Assembly (NCBI GenBank): GCA_949775045.1
Contig: OX459097.1
Coordinates: 2,081,598 to 2,145,597, forward strand
Direction: 5' to 3'
Length of the DNA stretch: 64,000 bases
Origin: Metridium senile
Taxonomy: Eukaryota; Cnidaria; Anthozoa; Actiniaria; Metridiidae
Positions within the stretch are counted from its first letter, which is position 1. Each line of letters starts with the position of its first letter. Shown piece by piece: positions 1 to 12,142 of the stretch. Under the pieces are notes generated by a model that was not told the DNA's origin, searched no databases, and worked only from the letters and a program-made list of their open reading frames with translations. The translations under genes were made by a program, and so were the position numbers.

Positions 1-400
1 TATCTTATAAGTTGATTTGTTATAATAGGAACCATGTGGTCATGATTTGTTCAATCATGATCACTGTCTGGTATCAAAAATTAAAATATCCAAGATATAT
101 TTACTTGCAGCACGTACATCACAATCAACTAGATAAAGCTTTTTCAAAAAAAGGTTTATTTCAAAATAGACTTACTCACTAACACAGTGAACTGATTGAC
201 TCACTAAGTTGTTTAACTGTGAATAATAAGCTGATATATTGATCTTATTTTCTAAAATCCAGGCACAGATCAAAGCTATATGTATAAAAGTGTTTTTACA
301 CTGAGAAAGATCTAAGATTGTTGGGATGAAGTACTGTAATGATAATTTACAGTTATATACTAACAATATACTTACAAGTGCACATTTTTTTTAGTTGCAG
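1..400 (+). other. Intron of gene A upstream of its first visible Death-domain exon
   Basis: This stretch is non-coding and ends in a clear 3' splice site: a T-rich tract and TTGCAG at 399-400. Its first 60 or so bases resemble the intron that follows the Pro/Thr-repeat exon of gene B (about 15,675-15,735): both carry a TATCTTAT block, TTTGTT and GGAACCATGTG in the same order. I infer that the repeat-linker exon of gene A lies just left of the window. Confidence 0.55.
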
Positions 401-685
401 ATTTGATGGAAAAGGATGAAAAATTACTGGACAAGATTTGCTCCATGTTGTATCAGTACAGACTCATCATTAAAAACTGGGAAGGCTTGGCAACTCAGCT
501 TGATGCACCTCCAAGTATTAGGGCTAGGTTGAAAAGGCCCACCCAACACAGTCAGACAAGAGCATTATTTGATACAATGAGCAGTTTATCAAAAACAGAA
601 AAATTAACAGTCCAGGAACTAATTACTGTGTTCAAAGACTTGAGGAGACAAGATGTTGTAGATTTGCTTGAAAAGAAAATCCCTG
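401..685 (+). CDS. Gene A exon: Death domain 1
   Basis: The exon is bounded by an acceptor at 399-400 and a GTTAGT donor at 686; both borders are phase 1. It encodes about 95 residues with the Death-domain hallmarks: the helix-2 motif IIKNWEGLATQLDAP, a central block QHSQTRALFD, and the helix-6 motif RRQDVVDLLEK. Its closest partner in the window is the first Death domain of gene B (19,120-19,392), which shares the NW..LA, AP and H-S-x-T positions. The TTG-ATG at its 5' edge is probably internal, because the reading frame enters cleanly through the acceptor. Confidence 0.78.
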
Positions 686-3600
686 GTTAGTAAAAACTAA
701 ACATTATAACAACTATGTAATTAATATCTATAAGTTATCTTATGGTTGTTTTTTACTATTTTTATAAAAAGACCTCCCATTTGGTAACAGGGAGGGTCCA
801 TAGTAAGAGTAGCTAGGGCAGAGAGATCCTGGTGGTGTGGCTAGGGTTCACAAAAATACTTTACTCCTACAATCTTGGCAAAAACTGCAGTGAGACACTT
901 TTACAGTTTTCTCTATTTTGACCTTTACCTAGGACAACCCTAAAACGCGGAACGGCGGAACGACGGAATGGCGGAATATTCTAAAACGCGGAACGGCGGA
1001 ATATTCTAAAACAAGGAATTTTAAAAATAGAAAAAAAAAATAGACGGAAAAAAAAAAAAAAAAAATGTAAAAAAAAAGTATAAAAAAATAATAATAATGA
1101 ATTAAAAAAAAGAATGAAAAAAGAATAAATAAAAAGAATAAATCTAATAAGAATGACAATAAGAAAAGATATAAGAAACGATATATCAGGAGAAATATTC
1201 AAAATTTACACTATGGCCAGAGAGTCTCAAATCCCTATGACGTGCTTAGAACATACTTCTCTTAGTTTTAATACTCTAAGTTTTTTAATAAGTTGAAATG
1301 GAAAACTATAGGGGGAATGTTAGAAATTTAATATTATTATTATTATTAGTAGTAGTATTAGTATTAGTATTATTGTATAGTGTACATCGTGTGTGATGAA
1401 CGCCGTTCGTTCCGCGTTTTAGAATATTCCGCCGGAATATCCTAAAACGCGGAATTAAAAAAAAAAAAAAAAGAGCAAAGAAAATATAAAAAATATAGAA
1501 TGAAAAACAAAATTAATAAAAAGAATATTGATAAAAAGAATTATAAGAATAAGAATGACAAAAAAATGAAAAAAGAATAAATAAAAATAACATTAAATAA
1601 AAAGAATAATACTAATGACAATGACAAAAAGAATGTATATCTCAGGAGAAATATTCAAAGTGTTCAATGTACAATGTGTTCTATGTCTTAGAATAGAATG
1701 GTTGAAAATTTTGCAACAGACAAATATAGTCGAAAAGAAACGATATATTGTTTTATTATATAACATATAGTGGTATACCGAGTGATATCAACTAGATAAA
1801 AAGCCTATCCTAGCCATGAAGATATCATTGATATCGCACATGTGTGATATCACTCTCAACCAATAAACTTTCAAAATATTTTTTTTTTCTTCAATCTGTT
1901 ATATAATAAACAGAACATTACATGTGTGCTTGGAGATATGAATTTTATCTTCTCGTGTTGAAAAGATATCCCACTCATTCGCTGCGCTCACTCGTGGGAT
2001 ATCTTATCAACACTCGAAGATAAAATTCATATCTCCGCGCGCCCATGTAATATCCTCTATGTCTTATGTATTGGTATGATTATAGTTTTTACCATAACAT
2101 GTAAATTTCTCGCGCGCTGATTGGCTGAGAGCCATTGTCGATTACTGTCCAGACCTGCTTGTGCTCACGACATCCGTGCGTGAGCGGATAAAACGGTTTT
2201 CTTCAAACATTTTTTAGTTGTTTTTCGCTTATGGTAAAAACTCGCTGCGCTCGTGGTTCCACTTGAGTTTTGATCATTTGTGACGTAATTTTGATTGTCG
2301 ATTACAGTACAGACCCATACTACTGCTACTACTACTACTGCTAATGCTACTGCTACTGCTACTGCTACTGCTACTGCTACTGCTACTGCTACTGCTACTG
2401 CTACTGCTACTGCTACTGCTACTGCTACTGCTACTGCTACTGCTACTGCTACTACTACTAATAATATTAAATTTCACTCCCCTATAGTTTGCCATTTCAA
2501 ATTATTTTAAAAACTAAAAAGAGAAGTATGTTCTAAGCACGTCATAGAGATTTGAGATTCTCTGGCCATAGTGTAAATTTTGAACTATACCATAGCGAAT
2601 TAGGAATTATATTTTCGTCGAAGTATTCAGAACAATATGAATGATGTCGATGTGGTTTTCATCTGATGTATCTCTTGGTTGATACTATAATCATACCATT
2701 ACATAAGACAACAATATATCGTTTCTTTTCGACTATATTTGTTTGTTGCAAAATTTTCAACCATTCTATTCTAAGACATAGAACACATTGTACATTGAAC
2801 ACTTTGAATATTTCTCCTGATATATACATTCTTTTTGTCATTGTCATTAGTATTATTCTTTTTATTTAATGTTATTTTTATTTATTCTTTTTTCATTTTT
2901 TTGTCATTCTTATTCTTATAATTCTTTTTATCAATATTCTTTTTATTAATTTTGTTTTTCATTCTATATTTTTTATATTTTCTTTGCTCTTTTTTTTTTT
3001 TTTAATTCCGCGTTTTAGGATATTCCGGCGGAATATTCTAAAACGCGGAACGAATGGCGTTCATCACACACGATGTACACTATACAATAATACTAATACT
3101 AATACTACTAATAATAATAATAATATTAAATTTCTAACATTCCCCCTATAGTTTTCCATTTCAACTTATTAAAAAACTTAGAGTATTAAAACTAAGAGAA
3201 GTATGTTCTAAGCACGTCATAGGGATTTGAGACTCTCTGGCCATAGTGTAAATTTTGAATATTTCTCCTGATATATCGTTTCTTATATCTTTTCTTATTG
3301 TCATTCTTATTAGATTTATTCTTTTTATTTATTCTTTTTTCATTCTTCTTTTTAATTCATTATTATTATTTTTTAATACTTTTTTTTACATTTTATTTTT
3401 TTTATTTTTTCGTCTATTTTTTTTTTCTATTTTTAAAATATTACGTTTTAGAATATTCCGCCGTTCCGCGTTTTAGAATATTCCGCCGTTCCGCGTTTTA
3501 GAATATTCCGCCATTCCGTCGTTCCGCCGTTCCGCGTTTTAGGGTTGCCCCTTTACCTATACATTTTTGATATAATCCTTCCTAGTTCCCCCTCTATGCA

Positions 3601-5967
3601 ATGTTGGTTTTCAGTTAACATGATTCCTTGATGACTGCCAGGCCAACATTGTGTAGTGGGGGGAAAGGTAGTGGCTTTAAAAACAAATTGAAGCCCAAAG
3701 TGCATGGCATTACGGTACCGTATAAGACTATATATAATGTCCCATTTTCAAAGCAGTAATTGTCTCACTTAGATTTTGCTGAAATTCCTAGCTGTGTTCC
3801 TTGATTATAAACATTGAGACGGAAGGTGGCTGCATGCTGTGTGTAATTGTCCTCGTACAGCTGTAATCGCCTTGTGGCTGCTATGTGTTGGTGTAATGTA
3901 AAAATGTGTAATTGTCCTCGTACTGTACACACCTCCAACTCCACCATTTTTAGCTGTACCTCTTGCAATTCAGCACTAGGGAAAACTGAAAACAATAAGA
4001 AAAATCCTACAATGTATAATCAAATACCCTGGACTTCTTAAATTTTCATTGATTCATATTGCTCATACTCAGATCTAGACCATCTATTTGTTTTGTAGAA
4101 AATGAAAGACAAGGCAAAGTGACTGAAAAAGTGATGTCAGACGAAGCTTTAATGGAGGAACTTGAAACACTATTAGACAAGGAATCCAAGGTTGTTAAAA
4201 ACTGGTACCATATTGGACTGAGGTTGGGTTTGCCTAAAGAAACATTACAAGAAATTAAAGATGGCGACTATCAAAAAACTATTGGACGTTTGTTTGCATA
4301 TATTTATTCAAAACATCCAAAATTAACCGTTGAACAATTCAAGGAAATCATGGTTAAAATTGACAGAAAAGATGTTTTGAATAAGCTCTCTGATGTCTCT
4401 GAAGGTAATTTAATACAAATTGTAAAATATATAGTTATTTAGTAGAGTGCTTGCATTAGCCTCCTCCCCAGGCAACCCTTTCCTTTTCATTTCTCTCTCA
4501 TGGGATCCCTTTGTCATTTGACCGAGGGGGATTGGTCCCTGGCAAGAAAGTCCCTATCGGTCAATCGAGACAGGAAGCCCAATAAAAGAAAAAAAAAAAG
4601 AAAACAGAGCGGAGACGCCTGTGGAGGAGGCTATGCTTGCATCAAATTAAACTGAATGTAATTAACGAAACCAGCAAACTCGATCACAGAAACCTCAGTC
4701 ATATATCATTGCTTAAGGTAGTTTGGGACCCTAATGCTGCTGTGCATCACTCTCACACACATTTTGTTCAAGAAAATAACAAAAATGCCATTGGAAAATA
4801 AAAAAATCAAAAATATGCCTTTTCTCAGTTTTTAAGCTTCAAACAAACTACAGAATGATAAATAAGAGTCTTGAAAGCGACAAGTGCCCAGTCCCACTCG
4901 TCAATAACATTCTTAAATTTTGTTGCCTTTTTCCTTGTAGCGACTTAAATAGAGCGGTACGACTGACAATTTGTTTTTGCTTTTCACATTACTAATATAT
5001 GATAATCTTTTTTCAATTTTTTTATTTCAGTTTTATGTACTTATCATTCTTTATGTAGAAAAAGTTAAACAAAATTATGTTGAAAGAAATCCATGAGTCC
5101 CGAACTACCTTAAATAATAAAGCAATAAACAATATTTATTAGGTTCATTTGTGCCAGTGAGGAGATTTAAAGATTTATATTTAAATATTATTTGTTTGAT
5201 GTAGATGAGGCATGATCGTTCGGGTTGGTATAGTCTTGAGAAAGACTGATGGTGTTGATGTCTGACATTTCAACACCCTGAGCGGAAGTCATCTTCTCAA
5301 GACTACACCACCTCGGACGATCATGCCTCATCTACATCGATTACACCTGGGATCAGACCATTCACTCTTATTAATTATTTGTTTATTGCGATTTTTATTA
5401 GAACAATTATTGAGCATCTAATTCATGTTTAGTTCATTTTGCTGTTGATGGCCTTTTGATATTTAAGGCTGAAATATACAAAGTATTAAAAAATGACAAG
5501 CCTTCGATCTTGTATAATTTTCTATTTAGTAATTATTATTTGTTTCTTTTTATAAAAATTATCGCATATTTCATCTTTAAATTGTTTATAAAAGCTGTAC
5601 AAAAATACTTTAGAACTGAAATTGAATTTTCATGGTGCATAATTATCTTTTGTAAGGTTTGATGAAAACAAGCATTCCTTTGTATACTGGCAAGATGTAT
5701 TCTATCTGGTACCTGTTAAGCAAGAACACTGCTGGTGTGAAAGATTGGAAGCACTTGGCAAGAGAACTGAACATTGATGATGCTCAGTGCAAAAACTTTG
5801 AAAAAGAGACCCCAGAAAGCCCTACCAAACTTCTTCTAGAATGGGCTTTGATAGAAGAACCTGGCATGTCTGTGTCAGATCTATGTGTAAAATTAAGAAA
5901 TATTGATCGAAATGATGTGATTTGGGAAATTGGAGAGTTTTATGGACACAGTTTTATACAGTCATAA
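401..5967 (+). CDS. Gene A, 3' part: triple Death-domain protein (5' end outside the window)
   Basis: Three exons (401-685, 4,099-4,404, 5,657-5,967) join in frame, all in phase 1, and the last ends at a TAA stop at 5,965-5,967. Each encodes one Death-fold domain of 85-100 residues. The order and sequence match the last three exons of gene B, so this is the C-terminal part of a paralogue. Death domains are six-helix bundles that assemble signalling platforms by binding one another; three in series suggest an adaptor or scaffold rather than an enzyme. The first intron is swollen to 3.4 kb by a foldback transposon. The start codon, and probably an N-terminal module like that of gene B, lie upstream. 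The family call is secure; the exact role is inferred. Confidence 0.75.
1755..2060. mobile_element. Insertion nested in the left arm of the foldback, with a strong internal hairpin
   Basis: The left arm departs from its mirror copy near 1,755 and resumes near 2,060, so this segment was inserted later. It contains a near-perfect stem: a GAATTTTATCTTC block at about 1,938 pairs with its inverse near 2,027, around GATATCCCAC and GTGGGATATC. No coding potential was seen. Confidence 0.5.
2316..2460 (+). repeat. (CTGCTA)n hexanucleotide microsatellite
   Basis: About 20 near-perfect copies of CTGCTA/CTACTG lie in the loop of the foldback element, flanked by impure CTACTA units. The poly-Ser and poly-Ala/Thr reading frames across it are artefacts of the repeat. 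Confidence 0.95.
3550..4098 (+). other. Remainder of gene A intron
   Basis: Non-coding. It contains a short internal repeat in which GTGTAATTGTCCTCGTAC occurs twice (about 3,840 and 3,906). It ends in a TTTTGTAG acceptor at 4,097-4,098. Confidence 0.5.
4099..4404 (+). CDS. Gene A exon: Death domain 2
   Basis: This phase 1-1 exon runs from TTTTGTAG to a GTAATT donor. About 102 residues form a typical Death domain: VVKNWYHIGLRLGLP in helix 2, a short acidic loop, then LTVEQFKEIM and DRKDVLNKLSD in helices 5-6. It aligns best with the second Death domain of gene B, which shares the KNW..IG..LG pattern and has Gly where domains 1 and 3 have Ala. The ATG at 4,134 need not be a start; the frame is open through the acceptor and the exon position matches gene B. 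Confidence 0.8.
5199..5338. mobile_element. 140-bp foldback MITE
   Basis: TAGATGAGGCATGATCGT at about 5,203 is mirrored by ACGATCATGCCTCATCTA at about 5,317-5,334, with inner pairing of AGTCTTGAGAA and TTCTCAAGACT. A related element lies at about 40,060-40,210. It sits in the intron between Death domains 2 and 3 of gene A. Confidence 0.75.
5657..5967 (+). CDS. Gene A terminal exon: Death domain 3
   Basis: The acceptor at 5,655-5,656 opens a phase 1 exon that stops at TAA 5,965-5,967. About 100 residues include GVKDWKHLARELNID, SPTKLLLEWA and DRNDVIWEIGE, the standard Death-domain helices 2, 4 and 6. SPTK-LLEW is shared with the third Death domain of gene B, so the two terminal exons are orthologous positions of a duplicated gene. 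The chain ends about 15 residues after the last helix. Confidence 0.78.
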
Positions 5968-7659
5968 ATCAATGTTTTGGAAATTAGGTCTAAAATCCAC
6001 TAATTTTTTTTGAAATGAGTTTTAAAAACAATTTATTTTAGGTGTAATATCACGAAGAAAGTACTCAGGACTTGCAGTGGAGCTTACAGAGTGACTTTAT
6101 TGTGAATTGACATGTTTATATTACTACAAATATTCTCATGGGAGATGTCTAGTATTATTACTTACGCTTAGTACTTTTACTATCACAATAAGTCATATTA
6201 CATATGCTCAGTAGTTTTACTGTCACAATAGCTAACATACATAACATTAGGTTTATGTTATTATTTTAAATTACTCTAGTATAAATACAGAAGTGAGAAA
6301 TTCACAATATTTCTCAATAATCACTTACAACGTTTCACACCTTTTTAGAAATAAAAAAATAACAGTTTTCTTCAAAAAATGGTGGTTATTTGAACTTTTT
6401 GAAATAATAATTTTTGTGTTTTAATGATTAAATATTCATGTATAGCTATAATCTGATATGATTGGCAGTTTTGAAATATAGATATGTTAATTGCGTGACT
6501 TTACGTGACATCATTATTTTTGCTTTTACACTATTTTTGAGAATATTTTGGATACACTTTTTTCTCCTATGTTGTAGGCACTCAAGATAAAATTGGTAGC
6601 TACAACCTAGCGTAAAAACAAAAAAATCATGATAATGTCACATATTGTCACGCAATATATTTATATTACAAAACCGCCACCCTTCTTGAGATTTTATATA
6701 GCTATTTGCTGTGACTTAAGGTATACCTGTATGTTATTAGATTATCTACAGGGTTTTATAAAAATAAGCAGTATATGACTGCATGTGGCTACTGTAAATA
6801 GTGACAACTAAGGACCATCTAGAAAACAAATATTTGGGAAAACTGAGCAGCAACTATATACCTTGAGCAAACCATATACTCAAAGCCAACGACTCAGATT
6901 TGGAACATTAAACTATTTAGATCCAAACCTTCACATCTAAGTTGGCGAATAGCATTAGCGTTGTTTGGGCTTCCTGTGGGTTGCCTCGTTTTCATGACAG
7001 GGTGGTTCTCTGCATAAACAAAACATAAAAACACTATATTTTGTTGAAGTTCCATTTTCTAAAACAATCTAAAAAACAAAATTTGTAAAAATTTGTAAAA
7101 AACAAAGTTTGTTATAAAACAAACATATTTTGACGGTTAGGGAAAAAAACTAGAAATGAGAAATTATGATTTTTGTATAGAAGCAAGCCAAACTTGCATG
7201 CGCAGAAAAGATGTGCCAACATTTGCTGTTGATCGCCCTCTGAAATATTTTTTTATGCAATGTGGTGTGTTTTTTCCCCTGTTGTTTTACTTGTTTTTCT
7301 TAGTTTAATAGGTTTTATGAAAGTGGAATCCTATTGTGCAAATTCATACAACACAGGAATATATCCCTTATGAAAAATTATTCGTAAAAGATACGGCAGA
7401 ATTTACTAAATGAATAAGTGTTGAACTCCAATAAAGATCATATTGAGCATGTGCGACTGCATCGTTGGGAGACATTGGCGTGTCCCACATGTATAGTTAC
7501 TTTCCAGATTCAAGGTATATATCACAGGAGCTGTATGTATTGGTTTGGTGACATCATGAGAAATGAAGCCTTATATTAATGGGGAAGGGAAGGTCTAGGT
7601 CTGTCAAGGAGAAAATTTAGGCTTCCTATGTTAATCGTTTCACAAAAATGTATATCAGT
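5968..7659. other. Spacer downstream of gene A
   Basis: No coding exon was seen. AATAAA near 6,350 could be a polyadenylation signal. Roughly 6,470-6,680 behaves as an imperfect inverted repeat (ATTGCGTGACTTTACGTGAC against GTCACATATTGTCACGCAAT), probably an old MITE. A GGGCTTCCTGTGGGTTG motif near 6,968 belongs to the dispersed AGGAAGCCCAA family found elsewhere in the window. Confidence 0.5.
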
Positions 7660-8262
7660 CTTGTAGCTATGTTGCGGGCTCCCTGTGTAGGGTTAGGTCA
7701 CGATTCTAGCCCAGGCTCTAACGATATCACAGATTCTCGGAAGTGATCGATAGCGTCCGACTCTAGGACTTTGTGAAATATTGTTTCGTGCATATAGTTG
7801 TTGTTTAAATTACGAGAACTATAATGACTTTTTGAAGTTAAAATGTTTGATAGATCAACCTGATCAACACAAACTCTCGCAACTGTGGTTCATTCAAGTG
7901 CGAAGAACTTCGAAGAATTAAACTCGACTCCATTTATTGGTGATTTCAGAGCAAACTTTTGATTGCTGTTTGCTAAGAGGTAAGATTTTTTGAAATATTG
8001 ATTGGTGCATGAAAGTTTTAAAATGTTTGATTGATCAACCCCCAGAGTTATTAATTAATTAAGTTTGTCCCCATACATCCACCCCAAAACAGCCGAAGGA
8101 TCGCTGAGGCCTACTTTCAAAGTCTGTCTTCTCGGCTTTTTCTTCAAATGAAAACATATCTTTTTGGGTCTAAACTATGGTTTAATGTTTCGTCTGATTA
8201 CAAAAAGCAAAATTTTTTTTAGGATGTACAAATTACAAAAAAATATATTAAAATTGATCGAG

Positions 8263-10726
8263 ACTATATACTATATATACTCTCAGAGTGTCTAAATGTC
8301 AGGCAGCCTGACAGAGTGTTGACAAAAACTAAATGTCAGGCAATCGATTTTTTCACATAAATTAATAGGAAAAAGGTTATTTCAAGTAACAGAACTAGAA
8401 TATTGCCACAGAGTCGAAAATACTGCTGTTCGGTAAGATTTTGTACATATGACACGGCAATTAAGAGATTTTTCGATTGCCTGACAGAGTTTGGACAAAA
8501 ACTAAATGTCAGGCAATCGATTTTTTCACATAAACTAGATGCCTATAGGGCATTAACTCGATGGTCATATAGTTATTTGACGAAACGTTGTCGAAGAGCA
8601 CAGGTAGCTCAGACATCCCTCAGTTGTGGCTCTCTATTTTTATAAATGAAGAAATAAATTAAAAAAAAAAAATGTCATAACATTAACAAGACAATAATTG
8701 TATATATAAAATATCACATATACACCTAATTTCAGAAACTTTGTCTTACTTCAGTGGAAAAGAATTACATTAAAAACACAAAAGAAAATCACTATAAAGC
8801 TGAACGATTCTTTTGCATTCTTTTTCTTCCTTTTCCACTAAACTACAAACATTCTATTTCTAAGACGTTACGTTTTTGAAATTTACACGATGTACGTATC
8901 ACAGAAGATTTTGGTGTGTTTTCACAAATACTTTGATAAACACATTTTCTCAACTTTCCTCCTGTAGTTGCAAGTCTGATCTATTCAATCTTTTCACGGG
9001 TATTCGGCTGGGCATCGAGTTTTATGACAATTTATACACGGCACTACTTGTCTAGAATTATAATAACTAAACTTTGAATAAGGAGATCTTATTTCCTTTT
9101 ACATTTTTATTGACACTACAGATTCATGTTTTACATATACTTTAAACACAGTATTATCTATAATAGAATAATTTTCATCTTTTATGATATACTTTGCGAC
9201 CATATCTTACTATTTGTTAAGCTTACAAAACACACGTAATTAGCAGATAATAGTGTAATAATATATACAGACAAAATCGATTCAGTCCATTTGTACATAA
9301 TAAATACAATAAAAATACGTAATAAGTTTACCACTTGAAGCCCAAACCTTGATAGAAAATCGTTGTCCATGTGGTCAGATGACAGTATTTTCAATATGGC
9401 GGATAGTACCTTCGCACAGTGTGAGTTCATCTTACGAAACTTATCATTGGATTCTTCATCTCTTGAGCACTTCCATCCAGTTAAATCATTGGTTTTTGTA
9501 TTTGTCATATCGTTTGTCTGTTCAGTATGAGTCAGTAGGTCAGTGCTTTGATATTTCATAGTATTTTCATTGTTTGTCATAGTGTTCATTCGTATATTGC
9601 TTTGAGTTCGCGAAACGGCGCTGGCCAAAATATACGCTTGAAAACATCTTTTAGTGTGGGCCTATCGCGCTCGAAACCATCTTAGTGTGGGCCTATCGCA
9701 ACCAGTGTGTGGGATTGTATGTAATTCGAGCTTACGAGTTACTTTTGTAGCCATCTTTAAGTATTTCAACGACAAAGCCAGCCTTCTCTCAAACATAAAC
9801 TCGATCGAGCATGTCGGCCATTGCCTTGACAACGACCTCGCGGATGACGTATGCCTTTTTGTGGTGAACTACGACGAACAATAATCAGCACCGAATTTTC
9901 AACTCGCTGGCACAGGGTGCCCAGCGAGTAATTAATAGGAAAAAGGTTATTTCAAGTAACAGAACTAGAATATTGCCACAGAGTCGAAAATACTGCTGTT
10001 CGGTAAGATTTTGTACATATGACACGGCACTTAGAGATTTTTCGATTGCCTGACAGAGTTTGGTCACAAAAACTAAATGTCAGGCAATCGATTTTTTTCA
10101 CATAAATTAATAGGAAAAACATTTTATTCTATCTTATTTTATTTCGATTAGCAGTGTTAACTCTAAAGAAAACCTATAGAATCATATAGATTAGTATTAA
10201 TTTTAATAGTATTTTATTAGTATTAATCGAGCTTTGAACAGCCGGGTACAGTACTACAATATACAACAGTGCTTACAGAGTACTACGATGCTACAGTACT
10301 AATATATTACTACAGTACTACTATTTAATACTATATATTGCTAGAGTGGTTTTAATTAACCTGTGAAACACACTTTAGTGTATTACACACTATTACACTT
10401 TCAATTGACTCTTTTGTATGACTATTACAATCTATTACACTTTATATTGCTAATGGACATAAAATAGCTTTCCCTTCAGTTGTATTAAAGATGGAATTTG
10501 AAAGCCTTAACAAAGTAAAGTGTTTTTAATAATAATGTTATTTTACCGTGATTTCTTACAAGTTAAATCGATTGCCTGACATTTAGTTTTTGTCCAAACT
10601 CTGTCAGGCAATCGAAAAATCTCTAAGTGCCGTGTCATATGTACAAAATCTTACCGAACAGCAGTATTTTCGACTCTGTGGCAATATTCTAGTTCTGTTA
10701 CTTGAAATAACCTTTTTCCTATTAAT
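8263..10726. mobile_element. 2.5 kb composite insertion, absent from the sister copy
   Basis: In copy 2 the sequence runs directly from GATCGAGACTAC to TCTATGCGTGACACG; here the same two blocks are separated by this segment. Its ends share a roughly 170-bp inverted module (about 8,361-8,530 against 10,557-10,727) with the CGATTGCCTGACA motif, AATATTGCCACAGAGTCGAA and CAAGTAACAGAACTAG. A third copy lies at about 9,930-10,110, so elements are nested. I could not define a clean target-site duplication. The only long reading frame is 9,182-9,628 minus. Confidence 0.65.
9182..9628 (-). CDS. Unrecognised 148-codon ORF inside the composite insertion
   Basis: This ORF starts with ATG and ends with a stop. 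The N-terminal 60 residues are polar and rich in Asn and Thr. A middle stretch (GWKCSRDEESNDKFRKMNSH) looks ordinary, and the last 50 residues contain two hydrophobic segments (around LLRIFIVFIMY and ILSVYIITLLSANYV) that could be membrane helices. I recognise no domain. It may be a transposon-carried gene, an exon fragment or chance. No splice-site or homology support is visible. Confidence 0.2.
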   Translation of the reverse strand: MASAVSRTQSNIRMNTMTNNENTMKYQSTDLLTHTEQTNDMTNTKTNDLTGWKCSRDEESNDKFRKMNSHCAKVLSAILKILSSDHMDNDFLSRFGLQVVNLLRIFIVFIMYKWTESILSVYIITLLSANYVCFVSLTNSKIWSQSIS

Positions 10727-11589
10727 CTATGCGTGACACGAAAAGCTCAGAGATTATAGGGCTTAGAAAATCCCAATTTTCTTAAATGTGGCACCTATCA
10801 CCGATATAAAATAGTATTCTATCTTAAGATGAGTTGCTATTCAGTAGTTCTGTGCAATAAAATTTGTGGCACATTGCGTTTCTATAAATAATTTGACGAA
10901 GCCCAAAACTGTACATTTTGACAGATATTTCCTTGCGTGACACGGCAAGTGTGGAACGCCAATCTTTTGCTCAGATTTAAGGTGACTCGATCCAATATTT
11001 TTGCATGAGCACTTTCCAACTATGAACCTCATATACTTAAAGAGATTAATTCCGATTTCATATCCTCTATATCACAGATGTTACATATAAACCTATTTAT
11101 TATTTTTTTTTTTATTTTTTTTTTATTAGTTTTCCTTTATTCTAAAGAAGACAGCTACAATACTACTACTATTACATTACTATACAATACAATATAATAC
11201 AGTAAATACTACTGCTACTTTTACAAAGATATAACAGTTATTTCCTGTTATTATCATTAATTACGTAGTACACATTGTCTGAACAAAAAAAAGTAACATA
11301 TTTAAACTTGTTTTTTGTTTTTGTTTTATAGCTTTGAATTTTGTCAGGTGGAACTGCTTATTATTATTTTTCACAGCAATACAATATTCAATCTTTTCAT
11401 AGTATTTAAGGTATGCTTTAAAACCATTGAACATATGTGAGCCGAGTTGTATGCAAAATATTAAAACGTAGAGGTAGTGAGTGTGAGTGAGTCTCCCCGA
11501 TTAGTAGGGCGCACTGCCTCCAGCTAGAAGATTGAGACGTTAAAAAAGTTATTTATTTTTATTTTTTTATTTATTAATTTCCAACTGAC

Positions 11590-12000
11590 TTCCATTAAGC
11601 TTTGCTCTATAGATATATGATTTAAATAAAAGTAACACAAAATTGATAAATATAGAAGATTTTGGTGATGGACTTTATGGCCCTACAATTAATAAAAATA
11701 AACTTAATACTGGCAAAGCAATACCATACTCTTTAAGCCATATTGAGATTTCAGAGTATAATTTCGCAGATACCTCACAATTTATAAATAATTGTTTGAT
11801 GGTTTCAACGTGCTTATTGCAAAGAGAGCATAACTCAGAGTCTTTAAGCTTAAACTTAATCTTATATAAGTCCTTATTTAGATATAAACAATTCATTAGT
11901 AACCTATATTGAAACCATCTAAGTTTTGTATCTATCGTTGTTGAGTAAACAAGTGAGTAGGCCTCGCTCCAATCGATTTCACTGTTATTTAATACGAAGA
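11590..12000 (-). pseudogene. 3' end of a non-LTR retrotransposon (zf-RVT region), decayed
   Basis: On the minus strand the frame gives a segment with TKLRWFQYRLLMN and a CSLCNKHVETIKQLFINC cluster, the zinc-knuckle-like region after the reverse transcriptase in LINEs. In another frame, downstream on the minus strand, SYIYRAKLNGSQLEINK resembles the usual LINE C-terminus before a stop, so at least one frameshift has occurred. The 3' flank (11,440-11,560) resembles 29,914-30,025 inverted, indicating two copies of the same 3' UTR. Only the tail is present, as expected of a 5'-truncated insertion. Confidence 0.7.
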
Positions 12001-12010
12001 GAAATAAATT

Positions 12011-12142
12011 GAGAAGAGAAGAGAAGAGAAGAGAAGAGAAGAGAAGAGAAGAGAAGAGAAGAGAAGAGAAGAGAAGAGAAGAGAAGAGAAGAGAAGAGAA
12101 GAGAAGAGAAGAGAAGAGAAGAGAAGAGAAGAGAAGAGAAGA
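12011..12142 (+). repeat. (GAGAA)n pentanucleotide microsatellite
   Basis: About 26 near-perfect GAGAA units. At the end nearer the LINE fragment they begin at about 12,011. A short GAGAAGAGAAG remnant sits at the same place in copy 2 (about 26,491), so the tract expanded in this copy. Confidence 0.95.

Larger units (their letters stand above)
934..3549. mobile_element. 2.6 kb foldback element with very long inverted arms
   Basis: The ends (CTAAAACGCGGAACGGCGGA and its inverse near 3,545) begin arms of roughly 0.8 kb, about 934-1,755 and about 2,690-3,549. The arms include paired poly-A/poly-T tracts and a shared internal CCGCCGGAATATC block. The flanks carry a 10-bp direct repeat, CCTTTACCTA, at 924-933 and 3,550-3,559, which fits a target-site duplication. 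Long arms with a 9-10 bp duplication recall Mutator-like foldbacks, but no transposase is present, so it is non-autonomous. The centre holds nested insertions and a hexanucleotide microsatellite. It lies in the intron between Death domains 1 and 2 of gene A. Confidence 0.8.

Noticed and set aside
929..1202. Phe-rich ORFs and their mirror near 3,255-3,501
   Set aside because: Translations of the A/T-rich arms of the foldback element; mirror copies confirm repeat origin.
2274..2510. Poly-Ser and poly-Ala/Thr ORFs
   Set aside because: Both come from the (CTGCTA)n microsatellite inside a transposon.
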